NCBI GenBank assembly: GCA_963663365.2
Contig: CAXXIH010000003.1
Span: 620,001 to 684,000, forward strand
Length of the DNA stretch: 64,000 bases
DNA from: G963663365 sp963663365
GTDB lineage: Bacteria; Hinthialibacterota; Hinthialibacteria; Hinthialibacterales; G963663365
Direction of reading: 5' to 3'
Under the pieces are notes generated by a model. The model was not told the DNA's origin. It made no database searches and saw only the letters and a program-made list of their open reading frames with translations. Positions within the stretch are counted from its first letter, which is position 1. Each line of letters opens with the position of its first letter. This document shows positions 33,449 to 42,376 of the stretch, one piece after another. A program made the translations under genes and the position numbers.

Positions 33449-36004
33449 ATGAGATTGTCTGCTATTTGGAGGTGGATTGCAAAAGTGAGAATTCATTGGC
33501 TCCCGATATTTATGCTTTGTATTATCGCATTAATTGTATTTCTGATTATTGGGAGTGGACCGAAACAGCGGGCAAGCATCTCATTCGATCCATCCGCAAC
33601 ACCGGTCATCATTACGCGGATTCCCACACCAAGTCCCATTTCTCAGATATCCACTCAAAAAATTGAACCAGGTTCTGATTTGCCAACGCCGAATGCTTTG
33701 ACCAACTTGGCGACAGAAACCATTGCCCTGTCGACAGATGTTGCGGCTCGACGCCCATTGTCCGTATCCATTTCTGATGCATTTGGAGATCCGATACGAT
33801 CCGGAACATTGAGAATTGGCGATGGGACACCTTCTCTTTTCCTGAGAGGGAGACTCTCGTTGCAACCGCCAACGAAAGAATCATTCCTTCTGGTTGCCGA
33901 AGCGGATGGTTACCGGTCGGCATCCCAGACGGTTGAGGCCGCATCGACCGAGGCTGCCTTTACCCTGGAATATCTCTCTTCTTATGAAGTGACTGTCTAT
34001 GCCTCGGAGAAAATGAAGAATCCGGTTCCGGGCGCGAAAGTGATCTTGTGGAAAGATAACCAGCCCCCGAGGCCCATTCAGACGGCTGTTACGGTTACGA
34101 GTGGAAAAGGCGGTTTGGGAGTTCCTGTGATATTGCAGGCCAAAGATGATGGCGTGGCAGTGCTTGAAGCTCCCTATAATCCTGACCTCGGCGTTATTGA
34201 TCTGCCCCCTGTGCCCAATGAACAGCGGAATACGCCGATCAATCAGGGGAATTTGATCTTAGGACTTGGAGGATGCAAATGGTGTCCTGACGATCAAATG
34301 CGCTACATCTCATCCCCGGGGATGCTTATGCCCAATTCTTCCCGGTTGAGAATGTGGGATACGCTTGCTTTGTGTAGACGGACAGGTCCGCCGGAAGGGC
34401 AGCGCAGTCAAAAAAGGGTTCGGATCGAGTTTGAAAATTCGATTTCCCGCGTTTATGGAACGATTTGGATTCCTAATCCATCTGATCATAGAGAAGTCAT
34501 TCTTACCGGGATTACGGATGAGCATGGACAGTGCCGGTTCGAGCGTCTTTTGCCGGGAATGTATTACGCCCAGGCGCAGGTTGAAGGGAGAAGGACGGAA
34601 CTCGCTCCGCTTTACCCGGCCTGCGGGGGGGCAAAACTCCATCTCGAACAGGACAGCGAGGTGTGCGTGATGGTTCGCCGGAAGAGCCAAAATATGGAAT
34701 CTCCTCACCGAAAAGCGATAGCCGAAACATCCGTGACGTTGAAACCGATGAATGGCTCGGATGAGAAAAGGATTCTGGCCATTGGGAAAACCAACCGAAG
34801 CGGTGAGGCATCTTTTAAGTCAATTCCATTTGGAGAGTATCAATTATCCGTCAATCCACCGGATAGCACGAATTTTCCTTCCAGGCGCGAAGAGATAACC
34901 ATTGAAGATACACGCCACAATTTTCTTGTGGAATATGATGTGGGTGTCTCGGTCCATGGCAAGGTCCTTGAAGATACGACCAAAGAACCTATCGCGGGTT
35001 ATGTTATGAATCTGTACTCGTCAGAACAGGATTCAACGAAAGGCATGATCGGAATCGATAAGACGGATTCATCGGGAAGGTTTGTCTTTCGCAATCTTAT
35101 GCCGGATACGTACATGCTTTACGGTCAAGGTGACGGAATCAATCTGAAGACAGGTTATAGTGGAAGGCCTTATTATGAATTTCTAATTCCTTCCGGCAAT
35201 GAGAGTGACGGCGTAGCCGGTTATGAAAAGAGCAGGTATCTGATCGTTGAACAGGAAGACATTCATGGGATTATTTATTACGTCACTGCGACTCAGGAAA
35301 CAAGAATCTCCGGGATTGTAACCAGGCCCGATGGCGCCCCCGTGGAAGGGGCGTTGGTTACAACCAGAAATTCAGCAATCGAGCAAAAACGTCAGACTTC
35401 TCCTTCTCCAAGGACAAAACAAGATGGCCGTTTTGTAATGACATTTGAACTATCGCCCGGCTTTGTGTGCCCAATACACGTTTATGCTGAAATTGCGGAT
35501 CATAATCCCCCCTATTGGAAGAAAATCGGGGATGGTGGCACGCTTGCAGAAGGCGAGACTATTGTTCACGCCCAGGGGCAAAGTGAAGATCTAACTCTTG
35601 CTTACGGCAAGTCGATTTCGGATCTGCATATTATCATGGAGGATCTTCCCCGGTGCACAATCGAGGGAACCATTCAGACCGAAGATGGAGTAATTCCGGA
35701 GGAAGTCCACATCCAATTGAGGCAATTTGGAGCTTTGGTCCGGGGAGAAGTATTCGATGACGGGAGGTACAGAATTGAGAATGCATCTCCCGGGAAGGCG
35801 AATATTGCCTGTGAGGTTCCGTTCTTTTGGGGAGAAGTTGCTGAATTTGGGGAGGCGATGTTGCGGGAGTATTCCTCGGAATATACCAATATCGAAATTC
35901 CGGATGATGTAGAGACGTTCCAGCACGACATTTTTTTAAGAAATCCGGGATTTTGGCCGGATTTGTTGTCGATGCAAATAATAATCCGGTTGAAGGAGCT
36001 GTGA
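33449..36004 (+). CDS. Membrane-anchored protein with repeated carboxypeptidase-regulatory-like domains
   Basis: The zero-frame product is 851 residues: a short cytoplasmic N-terminus, one transmembrane segment (about 17-35), a Pro/Thr/Ser-rich linker, then a string of carboxypeptidase-regulatory-like beta-sandwich domains (for example V-S-V-H-G-K-V-L-E-D-T-T-K-E-P-I-A-G-Y near 505 and I-S-G-I-V-T-R-P-D-G-A-P-V-E-G-A near 620). The T-D-x-x-G-x-x-x-F strand typical of these domains recurs. The last 21 zero-frame residues are non-homologous, while one more complete domain is encoded in the -1 frame downstream (35938-36207). A U-UUU-UUA heptamer sits at the junction. Either a programmed shift or an indel error explains this. 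Function is probably surface scaffolding; no enzyme motif is seen. Confidence 0.8.
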   Translation: MRLSAIWRWIAKVRIHWLPIFMLCIIALIVFLIIGSGPKQRASISFDPSATPVIITRIPTPSPISQISTQKIEPGSDLPTPNALTNLATETIALSTDVAARRPLSVSISDAFGDPIRSGTLRIGDGTPSLFLRGRLSLQPPTKESFLLVAEADGYRSASQTVEAASTEAAFTLEYLSSYEVTVYASEKMKNPVPGAKVILWKDNQPPRPIQTAVTVTSGKGGLGVPVILQAKDDGVAVLEAPYNPDLGVIDLPPVPNEQRNTPINQGNLILGLGGCKWCPDDQMRYISSPGMLMPNSSRLRMWDTLALCRRTGPPEGQRSQKRVRIEFENSISRVYGTIWIPNPSDHREVILTGITDEHGQCRFERLLPGMYYAQAQVEGRRTELAPLYPACGGAKLHLEQDSEVCVMVRRKSQNMESPHRKAIAETSVTLKPMNGSDEKRILAIGKTNRSGEASFKSIPFGEYQLSVNPPDSTNFPSRREEITIEDTRHNFLVEYDVGVSVHGKVLEDTTKEPIAGYVMNLYSSEQDSTKGMIGIDKTDSSGRFVFRNLMPDTYMLYGQGDGINLKTGYSGRPYYEFLIPSGNESDGVAGYEKSRYLIVEQEDIHGIIYYVTATQETRISGIVTRPDGAPVEGALVTTRNSAIEQKRQTSPSPRTKQDGRFVMTFELSPGFVCPIHVYAEIADHNPPYWKKIGDGGTLAEGETIVHAQGQSEDLTLAYGKSISDLHIIMEDLPRCTIEGTIQTEDGVIPEEVHIQLRQFGALVRGEVFDDGRYRIENASPGKANIACEVPFFWGEVAEFGEAMLREYSSEYTNIEIPDDVETFQHDIFLRNPGFWPDLLSMQIIIRLKEL
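35932..35964 (+). promoter_or_regulatory. Candidate programmed -1 frameshift signal
   Basis: The zero-frame heptamer T-TTT-TTA (35932-35938) is a canonical slippery site. An inverted repeat follows two bases later: AAATCCGG (35941-35948) pairs with CCGGATTT (35957-35964) over an 8-base loop. If the three A-T pairs melt, a 5-bp TCCGG/CCGGA stem remains five bases from the heptamer, near the usual spacing. Confidence 0.45.
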
Positions 36005-36207
36005 TCCGTCTCTTGGATCATCCCGGGTGGGGTAGAATGCCAAAAGATGTGCTCACACAGGCAAACGGCGCGTTTTTGCACACGATGCTGCGAACCGATG
36101 AAGAGTATACGATTGAAGTTTACTTGAGCGGTGATGAGGAACGAGCAGCCGTATTTCCCAATTTAAAGCCGCCTCGAACGGATATTGTTGTCTCGCTGTT
36201 TGAGTAA
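35938..36207 (+). CDS. -1 frame extension: last carboxypeptidase-regulatory-like domain
   Basis: Read in the -1 frame after the slippery site, 89 residues follow the L830 codon: K-K-S-G-I-L-A-G-F-V-V-D-A-N-N-N-P-V-E-G-A-V is the standard opening of another carboxypeptidase-regulatory-like domain, and the frame closes with S-L-F-E. The fused product would be 919 residues. No good ribosome site precedes an internal start (the TTG at 35953 is the first), so independent translation is unlikely. If no shift occurs, this is a disrupted 3' end. Confidence 0.6.
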   Translation, partial: KKSGILAGFVVDANNNPVEGAVIRLLDHPGWGRMPKDVLTQANGAFLHTMLRTDEEYTIEVYLSGDEERAAVFPNLKPPRTDIVVSLFE

Positions 36208-36227
36208 GCCACGATAGGAGTCTGCTT

Positions 36228-36317
36228 TTGGGACGTCCTTATATGATCCCCGTTGTACTTGTGCTTCTGATTGCCGTCATTTTGGGAAATTCTCTAAACA
36301 TAGCCTTTTCAAGATGA
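36228..36317 (+). CDS. 29-residue single-pass membrane peptide
   Basis: A TTG start seven bases after AGGAG gives 29 residues (24 from an in-frame ATG at 36243). After M-G-R-P-Y the sequence is one hydrophobic helix (P-V-V-L-V-L-L-I-A-V-I-L-G) with an S-R end. It lies 20 bp behind the carboxypeptidase-regulatory-like gene. It resembles the peptide at 14359 in size and build, not in sequence. Its stop codon overlaps the start of a dispersed repeat. Confidence 0.4.
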   Translation: MGRPYMIPVVLVLLIAVILGNSLNIAFSR

Positions 36318-36370
36318 ATCACGCAATCACGAAAGGAACATGAAGGGCGCAAAGACTATGCGAAGATGGG
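36315..36370 (+). repeat. Degenerate CACGAAG-type dispersed element, copy 2
   Basis: This stretch aligns with the reverse complement of 23216-23274 over about 55 bases, both ending in AGATGGG. It is followed to 36574 by GC-rich non-coding sequence with short inverted repeats around GCACCC/GGGTGC-like words. Confidence 0.55.
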
Positions 36371-36574
36371 TTAATGGCTGTGTTGTGCGTGCAAAAGGCG
36401 TGTCTTGCTACCGCCGGTGCTGGCGCACCCAGGCGTGCTGACGGGTGTCTGGGCCACCCGCCGGGGTGCCCCCGTGGGCATGATGCCTATCGGCCCACGA
36501 TTTCAGAGTGTGTGCAAAGGATTAGGGGATCGGCACCCTGCGATGCCGATACAAATGCATGTTTTCTTACGCAC

Positions 36575-37171
36575 TTACAGCGCTGTATCCGGTGTGGGCG
36601 TTGACTCATCTGCTATAAAATCCTTTGGATCAGGCCGCCGATCCAGCTCGACGCCCCGTGATGTAAATGATACATAGCCTGCAAGCATCTGCCCCGACAT
36701 GACACATTCGGTAAGAAGCGAGTGCGCGTCAGAGGGACCCTCCCAATAAACCAAAAAGTTGGCTCCGGAACCGCCGGCATCGTCGACGGTGTCCACTATG
36801 AATTCAGCTGTCTCCAGGGGGCGCAGTTTTCTTGGTGCATCGAGGTAGCGACGCACTCTATGGCCGGATGTATCAAAGTAATCGACGTGGGTGAGAGTTA
36901 TGATGGCCGACGTGTCTACATTCCGTACACTCAGGAGAATCGATAGCATTATCGGACGCGATTTTCCACTTTGGGGCAGATGAGAGTATGCAGGTACATA
37001 CACTGTCCGAAGCCGTGGCGCGCCTATCGGCTCTCCCTCTGGAGGCGGCTCTGATATCCCAGCCCGGTCGATTATTCCGCCGGGCTGTTTTCCTTCGCAT
37101 CCCGCCAGTAGCAACGTCAGGGTCAGCGAGACACCCACAATGGCCAGACCGTAGAGAAAGTTCTTTTTCAT
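36575..37171 (-). CDS. DUF3124-like lipoprotein
   Basis: This 198-residue protein has a lipoprotein signal with L-L-A-G-C (Cys25). The mature part carries the pattern I know from DUF3124: T-V-Y-V-P-A-Y-S-H-L, L-S-V-R-N-V-D, V-D-Y-F-D-T-S-G-H-R-V-R-R-Y-L, L-E-T-A-E-F-I-V, G-G-S-G-A-N-F-L-V-Y-W, and a closing V-S-F-T-S-R-G. The domain is an Ig-like beta-sandwich of unknown function anchored in the periplasm or outer membrane. It is isolated between repeat-rich sequence and the symporter gene. A Pro/Glu linker separates anchor and domain. Confidence 0.82.
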   Translation of the reverse strand: MKKNFLYGLAIVGVSLTLTLLLAGCEGKQPGGIIDRAGISEPPPEGEPIGAPRLRTVYVPAYSHLPQSGKSRPIMLSILLSVRNVDTSAIITLTHVDYFDTSGHRVRRYLDAPRKLRPLETAEFIVDTVDDAGGSGANFLVYWEGPSDAHSLLTECVMSGQMLAGYVSFTSRGVELDRRPDPKDFIADESTPTPDTAL

Positions 37172-37321
37172 AGCAATACATTTTACGGCGCCCCACGGCC
37201 GCTGTCGAGGAATATTGGCTGCTTTCTACCGGAGTTATGAACTTAAGCGCCAGTGGAGAATTTGGCGATTCAGCTAACGCGCATCGCCGATTTCTGATCG
37301 CGTCAAGTTAAGCCGGGTGTA

Positions 37322-39097
37322 TTAGATTTCCGGGCGTTTGAGGTGGCGAGTCCACCAGGTTAGGCCGCCTATTTGTTCGAGGGCTCTAGGACGCCGTAAA
37401 AAACTGAATAAATATCCGGCAAGAAACGCTATGGCATTGGTGATAATTCCAATGGCAAAGGGGTGGATGCCGATGGCTTGGCCCAGGTGCGGGGCCGGTT
37501 CGCCTATTTCTTCACGAATTTGTTCTGCGAGCCGTTGACGGAGAATCTCGTTTTCGGTGGTTTTGATGTACTCCGTTTTGGCTTCTATCCCCTTAGCCTG
37601 GGCTTCCGCAAGGATTTCATTGCGGATGGTTTCGATATCGACCATACCGGACTCAATGGCATTGTTAATAAACCAGCTTTCGCGGCTATCCCAGGCGAGC
37701 GCCCTGGATTCAATTTGAACCAAGCCGATTGTGGCACATGCCGAAAGAATGATTCCAATGACCGCGCCAAAGGTATTGGCCCGGGTTGTGAAAAATCCAA
37801 GAAAAAACAGTCCGGCCACACCGGCGAATAGAAAGCCGCCGACCGTAAAGAGGATTTCAAGGATGGCTTCCTGCCGCAGCAAGGTTAAACCCCAGGCGAT
37901 GAAAAGCATGCCGATACCGCTGGCCGTGGCAATCAATTTGGCAACCTTAAGATAATGTGAATCGCTACGTCCGGGCACAAGAATCCGTTTGTAGATATCC
38001 TCAGTTGTGGTGGAGGTCATGCCGCTCATACTGGAGTCGATAGAAGACATGGCGGCGGCCATAACACCCGCAATCACCAATCCGCCAAGACCATTGGGGA
38101 GTTCATGGAGAATGAAATACGGAAAGACTTCATCGGCCAATGAATCCATCGGCAACCGTCCGGGATGGACCTGGTAAAACACCCATAAAGAAGCGCCGAC
38201 GAACATAAACAGGAACCATAACGGGATACACCCGACAGCGCCGGTGAGTGCGGCAATTTTTGCACCACGCGCAGTAGACGCGGCGCAGTAGCGTTGGATT
38301 TTAATTTGGTCGGTTGCGAATTCCTGGGCGCTGACCAGTATCCCGCCGATCCATAACATCAATAGCGTGTCGCGGGCGAAACTGAAGTCGAATGCCGATT
38401 TGGCTTCATGCCCGATAAGAGAAAATTTTCCATTGGCAGCGCCCATAGAGAAAACTGTGGATGCCCCTCCATCAACATTGGCGAAGACAACCAATATGAC
38501 AACAACTCCGCCAATGATTAACATGACGGTTTGGAAAACATCAGTCCAAATCACCGCCTCAATGCCACCCAAAACCGTATAAACCGTAACAAAAACACCG
38601 ATTACAAAAATCACGGCATTTAAATTAAGTTCGGTGTGCATACTGGTTACGGCCATGGATAAGAGATACAGAATCAGGCCCATGCGCCAAATCTGAGCGA
38701 TTCCATATAAAATACAGACATAGGTGCGGGCCCAGAGACCGAATCGTTGCTCGTAATAGGCGTAAGCACTGATATAACCGGCTTCACGATAAAAACGTAT
38801 GAAAATAAAGATGGCTAGTATGGCCCCGACCGGGTAGGCCAAGTTACCGACAATCCGGCTGAAGTTGCCTGCGTACGCAGAGCCGGGATAGGCAAGGAAG
38901 GTCATCGAACTGATGGCTGTGCCCAGAAGCGAAAGCCCAACGGCCCAGCCGGGCATTTTGCGTCCGCCTAAAAAGTAGCCCTCGGTGGTTTTCGTTCGTA
39001 TTCCCGCCCAAAGGCCAAGGCCTAATGTGCAAAGCAGGTAAAAGATGAACGTGATCAGGTCGCCTGTGCGGATGAAATCGGCGGTTGAGGTTTCCAT
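37322..39097 (-). CDS. Sodium:solute symporter (SSS/SLC5 family)
   Basis: The 591-residue protein has about 13 transmembrane segments in the order expected of the sodium:solute symporter family, beginning with L-I-T-F-I-F-Y-L-L-C and the marker Y-F-L-G-G-R-K-M-P-G-W-A-V-G-L-S-L-L-G-T. A-M-S-S-I-D-S-S-M-S-G near 360 matches the family sodium-site helix. A hydrophilic, Glu-rich insertion of about 65 residues (near 475-545) precedes the last helix. Transporters of this group carry sugars, myo-inositol or sialic acids with Na+. With sulfatases and glycan genes around, a sugar is likely. The STAS gene upstream on the same strand may be co-transcribed across 82 bp. Confidence 0.92.
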   Translation of the reverse strand: METSTADFIRTGDLITFIFYLLCTLGLGLWAGIRTKTTEGYFLGGRKMPGWAVGLSLLGTAISSMTFLAYPGSAYAGNFSRIVGNLAYPVGAILAIFIFIRFYREAGYISAYAYYEQRFGLWARTYVCILYGIAQIWRMGLILYLLSMAVTSMHTELNLNAVIFVIGVFVTVYTVLGGIEAVIWTDVFQTVMLIIGGVVVILVVFANVDGGASTVFSMGAANGKFSLIGHEAKSAFDFSFARDTLLMLWIGGILVSAQEFATDQIKIQRYCAASTARGAKIAALTGAVGCIPLWFLFMFVGASLWVFYQVHPGRLPMDSLADEVFPYFILHELPNGLGGLVIAGVMAAAMSSIDSSMSGMTSTTTEDIYKRILVPGRSDSHYLKVAKLIATASGIGMLFIAWGLTLLRQEAILEILFTVGGFLFAGVAGLFFLGFFTTRANTFGAVIGIILSACATIGLVQIESRALAWDSRESWFINNAIESGMVDIETIRNEILAEAQAKGIEAKTEYIKTTENEILRQRLAEQIREEIGEPAPHLGQAIGIHPFAIGIITNAIAFLAGYLFSFLRRPRALEQIGGLTWWTRHLKRPEI

Positions 39098-39179
39098 ACG
39101 TTAAATCTTTCAAGGATTATTTTGAAGCAGTTCAACGATTATGAGGGTGAGGACTGTATTTTAAAGATCATTGCGGACA

Positions 39180-39503
39180 TCAGCGAAAGGCGCGGATGGC
39201 TTCATCGACGGAGTCGCACTCTTCAAATAATTGCCGTGTACGCACACTCTCCAGTATCCTGCCCACACGCTCTCCAACTCCGACAAGCCGAATTTGTGAA
39301 TCGGCTTCTTTAACCTGTTTGTGTAGAACCAACAACATGGCAATGAACACCGAGCCGATATTCTCAACTCCGGTCATATCCAGGACCAGTTTTGTGACTC
39401 CTTTTGAAAATGCATTTTCAAAAACAGGTTTCCAATGATCAACGACTTCTCCGAATAATTCTTCTTGTTGAAAAGATACCGTCAGCACACCGTTCGCGTT
39501 CAT
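39180..39503 (-). CDS. STAS-domain anti-anti-sigma-factor-like protein
   Basis: This 107-residue protein is a single STAS domain, preceded by AAGGAG at six bases. The phosphorylation-site region reads V-E-N-I-G-S-V-F-I-A-M-L, with Ser in the expected place, after L-V-L-D-M-T-G, and the C-terminal helix follows I-R-L-V-G-V-G-E-R-V. Such proteins bind anti-sigma kinases of the SpoIIAB/RsbW type in partner-switching control of stress or envelope responses. No anti-sigma or sigma factor gene is adjacent. Confidence 0.88.
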   Translation of the reverse strand: MNANGVLTVSFQQEELFGEVVDHWKPVFENAFSKGVTKLVLDMTGVENIGSVFIAMLLVLHKQVKEADSQIRLVGVGERVGRILESVRTRQLFEECDSVDEAIRAFR

Positions 39504-39961
39504 TGAATACTCCTTGTCACATTTCGTTTCAGGAAAGCGCCTCCGATTCTCTCATGGTGACTCGTAAAATGACAATCTATTGATTCAATCAGCAATCGAA
39601 TCATCCATTTAGCGTTGGGGCAAAACACCCAAGTTGGGGGTGATGTGGGTTAAATGCCCCACTTTGTAGCACCCAAAATTCTTTTAATTCTGCCTTTGAA
39701 TTCTTAGCAGTCATCTCCGTCTATGACTCCTGGTGTTGACTTGTTATGTCAAATTGATTCGAAATGTGCAGGATATCCCCAAAAAAGGTATGAGCCCGGT
39801 GGCGTTTGGGGGGTGATTGAGGGATACCGGGCTCGGGGGGGTAGAATTGAACGATGATTGACTTTGGCCACAAAGCACACTGCTTACACAGTGTTTCCTT
39901 CTGTGTCCGCCTCTTGAGGCTTTATTAGTGCAAATAGTATGCCTAGTTGCGAAAATCATGA
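39504..39961. other. Intergenic region with minus-strand terminator
   Basis: This 458-bp spacer separates the STAS gene from the end of the polytopic membrane protein gene. It holds the terminator at 39781-39844, and GGGG/CCCC-rich words around 39620-39670 that can pair locally. No gene is supported. Confidence 0.5.
39781..39844 (-). terminator. Probable rho-independent terminator (minus strand)
   Basis: On the minus strand, GAGCCCGGT pairs with ACCGGGCTC across a 35-base loop, followed after four bases by TTTTTT. It lies 118 bp beyond the stop of the polytopic membrane protein gene. The large loop lowers certainty. Confidence 0.5.
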
Positions 39962-41530
39962 TCAGTCGAGAGCCGGTGTGTCCACTTGAGTTTTTTGACG
40001 GTCTATGAGTAAGGCAGCGGCTGTCAGGCAGATTACAAAAACGGTGAAAATGATCCCGTTCGGAGTACGTCCGGTCCACTCGGCCCAGGGCCAAGGGAAT
40101 TTGAAGTACGCATAATTCAAGAGGAAATAGATCCACGAACAGAGCAGCAATGTGGGACGTGTGAAACTGCGTGCGGGGCGGTTCTCATCAGCCTGACGCA
40201 CAAACCATACGGCAACCGCCGTAGCGATCAACAACGGGAGGATTAGATAAACGAACCATCCCAAAGCGGGTTGGATGGTTACCTCACGAATGACCAATTC
40301 ACGTACGGTCTTTCCCGTAATCGTGATGAGCGTGATGGGGAGAATCACAAGATAAGGCCACCAACGTCCTGCGGCGATTGCCACAATAGGGATTAGAACC
40401 ATCATCAGGCCGAGGTCATAGACCGAATCGACAATCCGGGAAACATAGAAATACGGATGATCATCGGGGAGGCTCAAGAAATCGACTGCTACTAAAAGCG
40501 GAATATGAATCGCAAGCAAGATGATTTCGATCTGGATTGGAATCGGTTTCGATTCGGGCTCGGGTTCTTCGGGGATATTATGGCGATTGAGCCAAAGCCC
40601 AAAACCCAGTGCACCGCCCATGACCGCGCCGAAGGTGGTTTCCATCATATTCCACCAGTTCATATACGGATCCAGGTTCAACCAGATGCCTTGTTTGAAA
40701 ACCTCCGGATTCCAGGCGTGGTAAGCCTGAAGGCTTTCACCGGCGGGAAATCCAAGCGCGCCGCCGAGAAGGCCCCATAAGGCCATATTTCGGGCCAGCC
40801 GGTCTTTACGCCACCATCCGGTATATGCCGTGACGGCGATAAGGGCAAACAGAAGTCCGCCCCAGCATTCATGTCGAGGCCTGAGTTCGGGGCCTGCATC
40901 CGGTGACCAATACCAATCGGCTGAGAAATAAATCGAGGGGAGCTCACGCGCGGCGGGATCATAAGGGGAATTGAATATGGTTGTTCCGATGTAATAGGCC
41001 ACGAGGGCGGCGAGCATGACCAACAAGATTTCGAGCGGACGATAACGTTTCCCGCCCAGACCCATGCCTAAAAACAATCCGCAAAAGGCGATCCAGACGC
41101 CGCCTTTAATGACCACGCCGATCATGCCCCAACGCAGGGCGGCCCAGTTGCCGATCATATCGGCATTTTGGGCGAGACCGAGGGTTTGGCCGTAGGTCAT
41201 GGAGCCGCCGATGCCCATGGCTACTGTGGCCCAAGCTATAGCCCGTGCCAGACGTAACTGAGTGAGATTGGGGCATAAGAGGAAGGCTAAAATCAGGCTG
41301 ACCAGCAGTCCGGCGATCATGGCTCCGGATTCATGTCCATATTGACCACGTATGCCCCAGGCCATCCCTCCGGCCATGGCGGCCAACACTACCGGCTGCC
41401 ATACCGGTACGCTAATTGTCGATTGGTTGTTGTTTTGATTTGTCACGTTCTCTGCACCACTTTCGGAGCCAATTTGCCGGTTTGGAGAATTGGTAAAAGG
41501 GGGCGGGGTTTTCCCATCATGAAACTTCAA
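39962..41530 (-). CDS. Polytopic membrane protein of unknown function
   Basis: The 522-residue frame begins with a TTG overlapping the TGA of the upstream gene. A GTG at 41446, giving 494 residues, is an alternative because the first 40 residues are hydrophilic and unlike a mature N-terminus. About 12-13 hydrophobic segments follow, with conserved-looking loops W-G-I-R-G-Q-Y-G-H-E-S-G-A-M and E-C-W-G-G-L-L-F-A. The loop E-S-L-Q-A-Y-H-A-W-N and the Trp-rich M-N-W-W-N-M-M-E may line a substrate site. I do not recognise a named family. A transporter or membrane enzyme is possible. Confidence 0.8.
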   Translation of the reverse strand: MKFHDGKTPPPFTNSPNRQIGSESGAENVTNQNNNQSTISVPVWQPVVLAAMAGGMAWGIRGQYGHESGAMIAGLLVSLILAFLLCPNLTQLRLARAIAWATVAMGIGGSMTYGQTLGLAQNADMIGNWAALRWGMIGVVIKGGVWIAFCGLFLGMGLGGKRYRPLEILLVMLAALVAYYIGTTIFNSPYDPAARELPSIYFSADWYWSPDAGPELRPRHECWGGLLFALIAVTAYTGWWRKDRLARNMALWGLLGGALGFPAGESLQAYHAWNPEVFKQGIWLNLDPYMNWWNMMETTFGAVMGGALGFGLWLNRHNIPEEPEPESKPIPIQIEIILLAIHIPLLVAVDFLSLPDDHPYFYVSRIVDSVYDLGLMMVLIPIVAIAAGRWWPYLVILPITLITITGKTVRELVIREVTIQPALGWFVYLILPLLIATAVAVWFVRQADENRPARSFTRPTLLLCSWIYFLLNYAYFKFPWPWAEWTGRTPNGIIFTVFVICLTAAALLIDRQKTQVDTPALD

Positions 41531-42258
41531 CAGAGTTTTAAATCATATTGATAATTTACGAGACTCATCAAGAATGCAGATGTTTGCATAAAGTAAAGAA
41601 TGTCACCGTCTCCTTCCGGCATAACTGGGATCGGGCCTGAGCCGTGGACAGCTTCATGTCTTATGCTGTCCAGGTTTTCTAAGCGGACTCTGTCAAAACT
41701 GTAGTCAGTTATTGGTGAATAATCTTTAGGAGGTTTGCATATCTGAAATAGCCGATCGATCTTTTTAAGCATAGATTCCTTTTCAAAATTTTGCAGGTAA
41801 TAAGTTAATTTCTCAAAGAGTAAGTCATCGTATGTGTGCTCCTTAAATTCGTCTAATGAGAATTGTTTGTGTTTGATAAAAACTTCCCAATCAGCAGGAC
41901 ATGCTAGTGCCGTGGCTTTGCAGAAACCGAAAGCAGCGTTGTCAAGTATTGAGTGAGCGAATACTAATGATGTCATATCAACAATAGAATTAAAATTTTT
42001 TACATGATTTTCAAGAAACTTCCGAGTCAAACCAATTGTCCCACCTGTTTCCTTATAAAACTTCTCCTTGTCTAGAAAAAGTGTTTCATTATCGGGATTA
42101 TTGAGCAAATCATACGCGATAAACATACATTTCTCAAAATACTTAGATGCTGCCGATGACAGACCTAACCGAGCGAGTTCACGAAATGAATTTATAATTC
42201 CAAATCTGCTTGTGCTTGAATAAAAGGTTTCTCTGAAAATTACTTCTGCTTCTGTCAT
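41527..42258 (-). CDS. HEPN-like uncharacterised protein
   Basis: This 243-residue, mostly helical cytoplasmic protein has R200-H-E-A-V-H205, an R-x4-H motif of the kind that forms the RNase site in HEPN domains, in the context L-D-S-I-R-H-E-A-V-H-G. Its codons are clearly more AT-rich than those of the neighbours, which hints at recent transfer. No paired MNT nucleotidyltransferase is seen; the flanks are a membrane protein and a small lipoprotein. HEPN proteins often act in toxin-antitoxin, abortive infection or RNA processing systems. The motif alone does not prove activity. Confidence 0.68.
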   Translation of the reverse strand: MTEAEVIFRETFYSSTSRFGIINSFRELARLGLSSAASKYFEKCMFIAYDLLNNPDNETLFLDKEKFYKETGGTIGLTRKFLENHVKNFNSIVDMTSLVFAHSILDNAAFGFCKATALACPADWEVFIKHKQFSLDEFKEHTYDDLLFEKLTYYLQNFEKESMLKKIDRLFQICKPPKDYSPITDYSFDRVRLENLDSIRHEAVHGSGPIPVMPEGDGDILYFMQTSAFLMSLVNYQYDLKLC

Positions 42259-42376
42259 TCTTAGATATCCTTATTATTGAGATGCACCCAAAATCGCATT
42301 GATATGAATCTGATTATATAGGTGCCGTGATCATGTGTTTGCAGTCAGGTCGTATCATCATTATTAGCCAATGTAT

